The translations under genes were made by a program, and so were the position numbers. From Dehalococcoidia bacterium UBA3254 (lineage in GTDB: Bacteria > Chloroflexota > Dehalococcoidia > Dehalococcoidales > UBA3254): 21,851 nt of DNA. The notes beneath the pieces were generated by a model, which searched no databases, was not told the DNA's origin, and saw only the letters and a list, made by a program, of their open reading frames with translations. Below, piece after piece: positions 1 through 6,565 of this stretch (position 1 is its first letter; the number at the start of each line of letters is the position of its first letter). The stretch is taken from positions 6,003-27,853 of the forward strand of contig DEUU01000417.1 in NCBI GenBank assembly GCA_002362735.1, written 5' to 3'.

Positions 1-616
1 CCAGGTTCTCTCCCGCCGGACCGATCATGGCTGCATGTATGTGTTCATCCCCGAGTTCAGCCCGGATAGCATCCTGAGTATCTTTAGTATTTTTACCCCA
101 CAGGTGACCCGCATCCCTGATCTCAGCTTCTCCATCATGCACCCAGAGGTAGACCGGCTTTTCCGATTTACCTTCAAAGATGACGGCATCATAACCGGCC
201 CGCTTGAACTCAGCCATCCAGAACCCGCCTACTTCAGCCTTGGCGATGCCTTTGGCCAAGGGTGACTTGGCTCCGATACAGTTACGAGATGCTCCAGGTA
301 AGATATGACCGGTTAAAGGACCTAAGGCAAAGATCAGTTTATTCTCCGGACCGAGGGGATCGATACCCGGTTTAAGCTCATGCCAGAGATAATAAGCCAC
401 GAATCCAGCGCCGCCCAGATATTTGCGGCACATCTCCTCCTTGAGAGCCTCGGTAGTAATGGCTTTAGTGGTCAGGTTTACTCTCAGAATTTTACCATTG
501 TACGCAACAGGAAACGGTGACTTGGGAGGTCCGGGAGGAGGACCACCTGGACCGGGGCCACCTTCAGGCCCGTGTCCTTCCGGAGGATTTCCAGACTCAG
601 GTTTGTTTTCCACCAT
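1..616 (-). CDS. Aldehyde:ferredoxin oxidoreductase family protein, N-terminal part (runs off the window)
   Basis: Oxidises aldehydes, or reduces acids, using a tungsten or molybdenum bis-pterin cofactor and ferredoxin in the cytoplasm (family knowledge). The 205 visible residues begin at an ATG at 616 preceded by AGGAGGGA. After about 36 residues comes the usual AOR start, YNGKILRVNLTT (residues 39-50). GPLTG (99-103), the PGASRN segment with KSPLAKG (107-123) and FKRAGYDAVIFEG (137-149) follow, all typical of the pterin-binding N-terminal domain. The C-terminal two thirds, including the cluster cysteines, lie outside the window. Residues 10-33 are an odd Pro/Gly/Glu-rich stretch ahead of the domain. 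The gene is last in the minus-strand operon, 66 bases after an acyl-CoA dehydrogenase, so its substrate may be a product of that pathway. A BamB-like role in the same superfamily cannot be excluded. Confidence 0.88.
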   Translation of the reverse strand, partial: MVENKPESGNPPEGHGPEGGPGPGGPPPGPPKSPFPVAYNGKILRVNLTTKAITTEALKEEMCRKYLGGAGFVAYYLWHELKPGIDPLGPENKLIFALGPLTGHILPGASRNCIGAKSPLAKGIAKAEVGGFWMAEFKRAGYDAVIFEGKSEKPVYLWVHDGEAEIRDAGHLWGKNTKDTQDAIRAELGDEHIHAAMIGPAGENL

Positions 617-645
617 CGATGTTCCCTCCTATGCGATATTTCTCT

Positions 646-669
646 ATTAACCGGTTCAATACCGTTAAT
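646..669 (-). other. Intercistronic stem-loop between acyl-CoA dehydrogenase and AOR genes
   Basis: The arms ATTAACCGGT and ACCGTTAAT pair over nine base pairs with one bulged C and a five-base loop (656-660). No T-run follows in the direction of transcription, so this is more likely an mRNA processing or stability element than a terminator. The AOR ribosome site lies about 15 bases downstream. Confidence 0.5.
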
Positions 670-682
670 GTTCAGCAATTTT

Positions 683-1807
683 TCATTTTTCTCGAGACAG
701 GGAAGAAAGGTGAAAGTTAACATCCCCAAAGCTGAATTCCTGCATTCTTGCCCTGCGGGTGTACCAGTGTAAAATATGGTCTTCAGTAAAGCCAATTGCT
801 CCGTGGATCTGGTGAGAAGAGACCATCACCCTGCGCAGCGCCTGGTTAATCCAGGCCTTGGCAATGGAGACTTCTCGTTCTGCTGGAAGACCCTCATTAA
901 CTCTCCAGGCTGCCTGGAAGATGACATTTCGGGAACCCTCAATATCAATGAGCATATCAGCACAGCGATGCTGAATACTTTGATAAGCCCCGATGGGATG
1001 TCCGAAGGCTGTTCTTTCCTTCGCATAGGTCGTGGCTAAATCAAATGCTCGTTCAGCTCCGCCCAGCATTTCGGCGCATCGTGAGGCGGTAGCTTTCTCC
1101 AGGACTCTCTTTAACGGCCGCCAGCCTTGATCCAATTTTCCCAGAATGTTCTCCCGGGTTACTTTTACTTTTTCAAAAACTACCTCATATTGTTTATCTC
1201 CGGCAATCGTCTGGAGAGGATTACATTTGATTCCAGGAGACCGGGTATTGATAATGAACAGGGTAATTCCTTCCCCTGGATTCGAAGAATCAGAAGTCCT
1301 GGCAGCGCATATCAGAAAGTCAGCGGATCCTGCATCTGTAACGAAAAATTTCACACCGTCTAACTGATAACCCCCGGTCAGGGGAGAAGCTTTGATCTTA
1401 ATTGAATCAGGAGTATATTTGGCGTCTTTTTCCAGAAGGGCAAGAGTGAATATGGACTTTCCTTCAGCGATTGCCGGCAGGAATTCTTTTTTCTGAGACT
1501 CGTTTCCCGCTTCCATAATGCAGGAAGCGCCCAGAACGGTGGTAGAGAAGAAAGGGCTGATAAAGCTTGCTCTGCCCATTTCTTCCAGGACCACGATCAG
1601 GTCCAAAAAATCGCCAACGCCTCCATAAGCTTCGGGGATGGATAGAGCACTCCAACCCAGGTCTACTATCTTCTGCCAGAGTGCGGGGGTATAGCCTTTT
1701 TCATCTTTAACCATTTCCCGCAGGATTGTATCTGGATACTCTTTGCTAAAAAAATCCCGGGCAGATTTTTGCAGCATTTCCTGCTGTTCACTTAGAGTAA
1801 AATCCAT
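683..1807 (-). CDS. Acyl-CoA dehydrogenase family subunit, likely the non-catalytic partner
   Basis: A 374-residue protein of the flavin acyl-CoA dehydrogenase fold: N-terminal helical domain (about 1-115), beta domain (about 116-225) and C-terminal helical domain containing KERTAFGHPIGAYQSIQHR (263-281) and HQIHGAIGFTEDH (332-344). The ATG at 1807 is preferred because GGAGG sits five bases upstream; an in-frame ATG at 1819 has no SD. By eye, the MCAD-type catalytic Glu position falls in MQEFSFGD (355-362) where the residue is Phe. The alternative base position of the LCAD/IVD type falls in RVLEKATA (234-241), without an aligned Glu. The gene starts 21 bases after the other acyl-CoA dehydrogenase stops, which suggests a heteromeric enzyme like the mycobacterial steroid FadE pairs. 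The substrate is unknown. Confidence 0.85.
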   Translation of the reverse strand: MDFTLSEQQEMLQKSARDFFSKEYPDTILREMVKDEKGYTPALWQKIVDLGWSALSIPEAYGGVGDFLDLIVVLEEMGRASFISPFFSTTVLGASCIMEAGNESQKKEFLPAIAEGKSIFTLALLEKDAKYTPDSIKIKASPLTGGYQLDGVKFFVTDAGSADFLICAARTSDSSNPGEGITLFIINTRSPGIKCNPLQTIAGDKQYEVVFEKVKVTRENILGKLDQGWRPLKRVLEKATASRCAEMLGGAERAFDLATTYAKERTAFGHPIGAYQSIQHRCADMLIDIEGSRNVIFQAAWRVNEGLPAEREVSIAKAWINQALRRVMVSSHQIHGAIGFTEDHILHWYTRRARMQEFSFGDVNFHLSSLSREK

Positions 1808-1828
1808 TTCAGCCTCCATCGGCAGATC

Positions 1829-3007
1829 TTATCTCAAACGGGGTAAATTTAAACCTCTCTGGGCAATGACGTCCCGGTCAATTTCCGAAGTGCCCTGCTC
1901 CAGGCTGTGACCGAACGAGCGAAGGTAGCAGGAAGGGATTCTTCCCTGTAACGGAGCTAAGGAAGATTTTTCATCCAGCAGGCTATAAGATCCAAACACC
2001 TGCATTCCGAACTCACAGACTCTCTGGTGGAGCTCAAAGCCAAATAGTTTACACAACGCTGAATCGTAATTTGAAACGATTCCTTTTCCTTGCTGAGAGG
2101 TGACACGGTAATGTAAAAGGCGAGCGACTTCACATTCAACCTCCAGCTCGGCCAGATGGTTTTTTGAAAGGGCGTCGAGAATGTGGTTTTCCCTGGCGTA
2201 ATCTGCGATATCCCTGAGCAAGGTGGTGGCGATGGCGTAACCGGGATCTGAAGTGCGTTCATAGTCCAGGAGGGACATTACCACATACCATCCCTGGTTT
2301 ATCCCGCCGATAATATTCTCCTTAGGGATGCGGACATCATCAAAAAACACCTCATTGAAATCGTGGTGACCAGCCATGTTGATAACAGGATTAACGGTTA
2401 TCCCGGGTGTTTTCATATCCAACAAGAAAAATGTCAGTCCTTTATATTTAGGGTTGGTATTACGGTCAGTTCGGACAATCAAAGCGTTCCAGTCAGCAAA
2501 ATGACCATTGGTAGTCCAAATTTTTTGTCCGCTTACCACAAAACAATCATCTTCCTCTTTAGCAAAGGTTTCGATTGAAGCCATATCGGATCCGTGTCCT
2601 GGTTCGCTCAAGGTCTCACACCATATTACTTTGCCTGAAGAAATTCCGGGAAGATGTCTCTTTTTTTGCTCTTCGGTACCTTTAAGAATCAAGGCTGGAG
2701 CGACTATTCCAGCTCCAATAGAATCGTATCCCGGGCAATGGTGAGAAGATAGTTCTTCTCTAAGAATGAGACGGTAAAAGGGAGAAAGTCCCTTGCCACC
2801 GTACTCCCTGGGCCAATGCATGGAGAGCCATCCCCGGGCTCCCAGCTTTTGCGCCATCTCCCGGTAAGTAGCAATCCAGTTCGGCTGGCTTGACGCGTCA
2901 AAGAAGCTTACTTTCCGCTGATGCCATTCTGTCGGACCTTCTATATCCAGGAAGGCTGAGACCTCCTGACGAAAAGCCTCTTCTTCCGCGGTAAATTTAA
3001 AGTCCAC
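1829..3007 (-). CDS. Acyl-CoA dehydrogenase, likely catalytic subunit of a heteromer
   Basis: A 392-residue FAD-dependent acyl-CoA dehydrogenase. It contains WPREYGGKGLS (65-75), the FAD-binding CETLSEPGHGSDMASIET (130-147), KIWTTNGH (162-169) and a C-terminal LEQGTSEIDRDVIAQRGL segment typical of the large subfamily that includes steroid and cyclic-acid FadE enzymes. The Glu in LLDYERTSD (E250) is the best candidate for the base that removes the alpha proton, by analogy with the LCAD/IVD position. At the MCAD position the residue before GTS is Gln. The start is GTG at 3007 with GGGAGGG upstream. It lies 49 bases after the hydratase/dehydrogenase fusion and just before the second acyl-CoA dehydrogenase, so all belong to one beta-oxidation-like operon. 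Confidence 0.9.
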   Translation of the reverse strand: MDFKFTAEEEAFRQEVSAFLDIEGPTEWHQRKVSFFDASSQPNWIATYREMAQKLGARGWLSMHWPREYGGKGLSPFYRLILREELSSHHCPGYDSIGAGIVAPALILKGTEEQKKRHLPGISSGKVIWCETLSEPGHGSDMASIETFAKEEDDCFVVSGQKIWTTNGHFADWNALIVRTDRNTNPKYKGLTFFLLDMKTPGITVNPVINMAGHHDFNEVFFDDVRIPKENIIGGINQGWYVVMSLLDYERTSDPGYAIATTLLRDIADYARENHILDALSKNHLAELEVECEVARLLHYRVTSQQGKGIVSNYDSALCKLFGFELHQRVCEFGMQVFGSYSLLDEKSSLAPLQGRIPSCYLRSFGHSLEQGTSEIDRDVIAQRGLNLPRLR

Positions 3008-3056
3008 TTTTCACCCTCCCTGGATAATTTAATCGAGTTCGGGAATTATCACATGG

Positions 3057-5042
3057 TTATTGGCCGGTAAATTTGGGGGCGCGCCGGTAAGACATGGAAG
3101 TCAGTCCCTCATTCAAGTCTTTTGTAAACATCAGGTCGCCGGAGACTGAGGCTTCAATAAACAAGCCTGTCCTCTGGTCTGCCTGGCTTCCATAATAGAA
3201 AGCTGATTTATTCATTTTTATGGCTAAAGGTGCGCCGTTTACCAGTTTTTTGGCTGTTTCATCCACTACAGATTCAAATTTGTCAGCTTCTGCAATAAAG
3301 TTCACGATGCCCCAATCTAGGGCCTTATCCGCCATGACGGCATCACCCATTAAGACTATTTCTTTGGCGCGTGCGGCTCCGATTAAACGGACGAGGCGCT
3401 GGGTTCCGCCCAGACCCGGGGTAAGCCCGAGTCCAATTTCGGGAAGGCGCAATTGAGCTTTTTTACTCATGACACGAATGTCACAGGCTAAAACCAGCTC
3501 AAAGCCGCCTCCCATCGCCGGACCGTTAATGGCGGCGATAATCGGTTTCGCGTAAGTCTCCATGCGGGTAAAGAGGTTTTGTCCGGCTTCAGTGAAGCTC
3601 ATGACGCTGTCTACACGCCCGGAGGCGAAACTGGAGACATCTGCTCCTCCGCTGAAATTGGTTCCGGCGCCTGTAATTACGACGCATCTGACATCATCCC
3701 GCTTTTCGAGGTCGGTTAATGCCTGATTGATATCCTCGAAGAAATCTAGATTAAGAGCATTAGCCCGATATGTTCGATTCAAAATCAGTTTAGCGACTCT
3801 TGTCTCTTTATTAACATCTACTTTAACAAACTCGTAATTGCCGGGCCCGTAGGAATAAAAACCATCTCCGCTCTTTCTCCCCAATTTACCCTGGGCTACC
3901 ATGTCGGTCAAAAGTGAACAACAGTGATATCTATCTTCTTGATATTTACTCTCAAGACGGTTTAATTCAGCGACGATTTTATCAATCCCATAGCTGTCCG
4001 CCATACGCAGTATGCCGCGTGGATAATTCAATCCGGTGAGAACACCGCGATCGATTTCTTCTTTCGTAGTGGATTCGGAGGCAAGAAGCTTGGCAGCTTC
4101 ATTGACACCTATTGCAAGAAGTCGGATGGGATCAAAATTGGCTCCGGCATTCATCGGTACTTCGTTGGTCTGGCCGGGAGACCAGTCATAATAACCTTTC
4201 CCGCTTCTTTTACCAAAATTACCGGCTTTGAAAGCTTTTTCGGTTAGCGGACCGGGACGGTAGCTTTCTCCCATTTTCTCCCGGATATAGTCCAGAACGT
4301 GGAAGCGAGTGTCGATGGCTCCGCCTTGAAGAATATCGTCAATTTCAAGAAATCCCATCGGTAAACCCATCTTGTATTTGACGGCTGAATCTACGACGAG
4401 TGGACTGCTTACTTCACCATAAGAAACTGCCCAGTCAGATTCATTTGCCATGATGACCCAGATCCGGTTTACGAGGAATCCCGGTACATCTTTAACGTGA
4501 ACAATTTCACGGCCCATCTTTTTTGCTACGACATCGGCGATCTGGATTGTGTCAGCACTTGTCTTTTCACCCTTGATAATTTCAAGCAATACGAGGGTAC
4601 TCGGCGGATTAAAGAAGTGGGTACCGACAAAGCGGGATGGGTCTTTAAAACCCCTGGAGATCTCAGTGATACTCAGGGATGAGGTATTCGAAGCAAAAAT
4701 GGTGTCTTTCGGGCACAGGGGCTCAGCTTCTCCAAAAACTTTCTGCTTTAATGATAAAATCTCCGGAACGGCTTCAATAACATAGTCCGCATCCTGAACT
4801 GCACTTTTTAAGTCCGTAATAAAGCTAATCCGGCTTAAAACCTGCTTTTTCCCGTCCTCGGTAAATCTACCCCTCTGAATTCGTTTGTCATAATTTCCTT
4901 CGATTATCTGGCGTCCCCGTTGCAAAAACCTCTCTTCAATATCGCGGACTTTCACATTAAAACCAGACTCAGCGGCCAGGGCTGCGATCTGGGCGCCCAT
5001 GGCTCCTGCCCCCAGTACCACGAAGTTCTTGATCTCTTTCAT
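3057..5042 (-). CDS. Bifunctional 3-hydroxyacyl-CoA dehydrogenase / enoyl-CoA hydratase
   Basis: This 661-residue fusion should hydrate enoyl-CoA and oxidise the 3-hydroxyacyl-CoA with NAD. The dehydrogenase half comes first: GAGAMG nucleotide loop (11-16), THFFNP with catalytic His142, and Glu154 in LLEII completing the dyad. Two C-terminal dehydrogenase domains follow, each ending in a GK(R/K)SGxGxY-type segment (about 270-287 and 388-398). The crotonase half starts near 403, with FSGGAD (463-468) and both catalytic acids, E515 in GGGFEL and E535 in LPEIGLG. This order is the reverse of E. coli FadB/FadJ and matches archaeal-type fusions such as the Metallosphaera crotonyl-CoA hydratase/3-hydroxybutyryl-CoA dehydrogenase. 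The ATG at 5042 has AGGAGG nine bases upstream; a GTG at 5069 would place that SD inside the gene. First gene of the operon. Confidence 0.93.
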   Translation of the reverse strand: MKEIKNFVVLGAGAMGAQIAALAAESGFNVKVRDIEERFLQRGRQIIEGNYDKRIQRGRFTEDGKKQVLSRISFITDLKSAVQDADYVIEAVPEILSLKQKVFGEAEPLCPKDTIFASNTSSLSITEISRGFKDPSRFVGTHFFNPPSTLVLLEIIKGEKTSADTIQIADVVAKKMGREIVHVKDVPGFLVNRIWVIMANESDWAVSYGEVSSPLVVDSAVKYKMGLPMGFLEIDDILQGGAIDTRFHVLDYIREKMGESYRPGPLTEKAFKAGNFGKRSGKGYYDWSPGQTNEVPMNAGANFDPIRLLAIGVNEAAKLLASESTTKEEIDRGVLTGLNYPRGILRMADSYGIDKIVAELNRLESKYQEDRYHCCSLLTDMVAQGKLGRKSGDGFYSYGPGNYEFVKVDVNKETRVAKLILNRTYRANALNLDFFEDINQALTDLEKRDDVRCVVITGAGTNFSGGADVSSFASGRVDSVMSFTEAGQNLFTRMETYAKPIIAAINGPAMGGGFELVLACDIRVMSKKAQLRLPEIGLGLTPGLGGTQRLVRLIGAARAKEIVLMGDAVMADKALDWGIVNFIAEADKFESVVDETAKKLVNGAPLAIKMNKSAFYYGSQADQRTGLFIEASVSGDLMFTKDLNEGLTSMSYRRAPKFTGQ

Positions 5043-5183
5043 CTGAGAAAGCCTCCTAGTGTTTATCACTTTTACTTCAATGGATAAATCAGGGTTTCAT
5101 AACCTTTTGCCAGATGCTGATCTTGTATTAATTTATTATCCAGTTTCTGAATTTAGCTTCTATTTTCTTCTTAAAACGAGCCA

Positions 5184-5212
5184 ATTATAGCATTTATTGA
5201 AGAGGATTGCCA
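5184..5212 (-). promoter_or_regulatory. Sigma70-type promoter for the hydratase/dehydrogenase operon
   Basis: On the minus strand TGGCAA (5207-5212) and a perfect TATAAT (5184-5189) are separated by 17 bases. Transcription would start near 5177, giving a leader of about 135 bases before the ATG at 5042. Assigned by inspection only. Confidence 0.5.
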
Positions 5213-5221
5213 TTACCCTCC

Positions 5222-5241
5222 GACACTAAGTGTCATATGTG
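5222..5241. promoter_or_regulatory. Operator-like palindrome upstream of the 5042 promoter
   Basis: GACACTAAGTGTC (5222-5234) is a perfect inverted repeat with a one-base centre, about ten bases upstream of the -35 hexamer. It overlaps TGTCATATGTG (5231-5241), which recurs at 8847-8857. The position suits an activator or a repressor. No regulator can be named. Confidence 0.35.
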
Positions 5242-5259
5242 CTGTCAATTATGTATATT

Positions 5260-5273
5260 GTACCTTAAGGTAC
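5260..5273. repeat. 14-base perfect palindrome GTACCTTAAGGTAC
   Basis: A perfect 14-base palindrome in the gap just after the CoA-transferase stop codon. It has no loop and no T-run, so it looks more like a protein-binding site than a terminator. Chance occurrence is possible. Confidence 0.4.
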
Positions 5274-5294
5274 TCTCAAGTTGCAATGGATTTT

Positions 5295-6518
5295 TCAGGC
5301 TATCACCTTTTTCCTTTTCAAATTAGTAATATCGTCCCAGTTGTAACCCAGCTCAAGCAAAACCTCCTCGGTATGCTGGCCCCATTCGGGTGCAGGCGAC
5401 CTGAATGAGCCCGGAGTTTCTGTGAATTTCAAAGGTGACGGGAGGATGTTAATCTGTCCCCAGATAGGATGTTCGAAAGTATCATAAAACTCATTCGCCT
5501 TTGCCTGGGGATCGTTGAAAGCTTCCAGAGGTGTCTGTACCGGTGAGTAGATCAATTTATAATCCGCCAGGCGGGTTTTCCATTCCTCAAGAGTCCGCTT
5601 GGCCATAGCCTCATCGATTATGGGAATCAGTTCCGTGCGGTGCTGGTTGCGGGCTGGAATAGAATTGAACCGGGGATCGTTCACAATGTCTTCACGCTCT
5701 ATAGCCTGACAGAAGCGCGGCCAGTACAGATCTGCCTGGAGGTGAAACATCAAAATAAATCGATTATCTTTGGTCCGGTAGTAGTTAGCCAGTGGATTAT
5801 CAGCCGTCTGCTGATGACGTTTGGGAGGGTTTTCCCCGGAAGCCAGGGTATGCATGGTATTTCCGGCCAGCGACCAGACTCCGCAGTTATATAAAGAGGT
5901 ATATATCGCCTGACCGATACCAGTTCTTTCCCGGACGAAAAGAGCCACCATAATACCGCATGCGCAGAACATTCCTGAAGGGATATCGCCGAAACCAACC
6001 GGAGGCCAGGGAGGTACTCCCTGGGAGTCCGCCAGGGTGTAGGATATTCCAGACCGATCGAAATAGGCAACGGTATCAAAGCCGGGGTTATCTTTATCCG
6101 GACCCTTGGTGCCGTATCCGGTTAGCAGGGCGTAAACCAGTCTGGGATTTATTTTTTTAAGGTCTTCATACTCAATTCCGAATTTGCCCACCTCCCGGCT
6201 CCGCATTGCTGCCAGTAATACATCGGATTTGGCCACGAGCCGATGTAAAACTTCATGCCCTTCTTCGGATTCCAGATCAAGCCCGAGGCTTCTCTTATTC
6301 ATGTTCGTTTGTTCGAACAGATAATTGTAGTTGCCCTCTTTACGTCTAACGGTACCTGGACCAGTTTGAACACCCCTGACTCCGTCGCCTCTCACTGGGT
6401 GTTCGATCTTGATAACATCTGCTCCCCATTGTGAGAGTAGTTGGGCGCACATTGGTCCTGCTCCCCACTGAGTTATATCAATGACCTTAATACCTTCCAG
6501 AGCCATTTTTGATTGCAT
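5295..6518 (-). CDS. CaiB/BaiF (family III) CoA-transferase
   Basis: A 407-residue cytoplasmic enzyme that moves CoA between carboxylic acids through an aspartyl-CoA intermediate (family knowledge). The family start is clear: LEGIKVIDITQWGAGPMCAQ (7-26), then GADVIKIEHP (32-41) and NMNKRSLGLDL (72-82). The catalytic Asp is probably D178 in GFGDIPSG, matching the (A/G)DxxxG position of formyl-CoA transferase and methylacyl-CoA racemase. The ATG at 6518 has AGGGAG five bases upstream. It follows the OYE-type reductase by 47 bases and is likely cotranscribed with it, a pairing also seen in bile-acid (bai) clusters. It probably activates the acid imported by the TRAP system, or recycles CoA from the product. 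An epimerase or racemase role is the main alternative. Confidence 0.9.
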   Translation of the reverse strand: MQSKMALEGIKVIDITQWGAGPMCAQLLSQWGADVIKIEHPVRGDGVRGVQTGPGTVRRKEGNYNYLFEQTNMNKRSLGLDLESEEGHEVLHRLVAKSDVLLAAMRSREVGKFGIEYEDLKKINPRLVYALLTGYGTKGPDKDNPGFDTVAYFDRSGISYTLADSQGVPPWPPVGFGDIPSGMFCACGIMVALFVRERTGIGQAIYTSLYNCGVWSLAGNTMHTLASGENPPKRHQQTADNPLANYYRTKDNRFILMFHLQADLYWPRFCQAIEREDIVNDPRFNSIPARNQHRTELIPIIDEAMAKRTLEEWKTRLADYKLIYSPVQTPLEAFNDPQAKANEFYDTFEHPIWGQINILPSPLKFTETPGSFRSPAPEWGQHTEEVLLELGYNWDDITNLKRKKVIA

Positions 6519-6565
6519 TTGTTCTCCCTTATTGAACGTTATTTAATGAAAACGATATTGTTTAG

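Noticed and set aside
423..650. Plus-strand frame with a Gly/Pro-rich stretch
   Set aside because: It is the complement of the Pro/Gly-rich extension of the AOR gene, which has both homology and an SD.
5260..5273. GTACCTTAAGGTAC as a terminator for the CoA-transferase operon
   Set aside because: No loop and no T-run on either strand; kept only as a palindrome.
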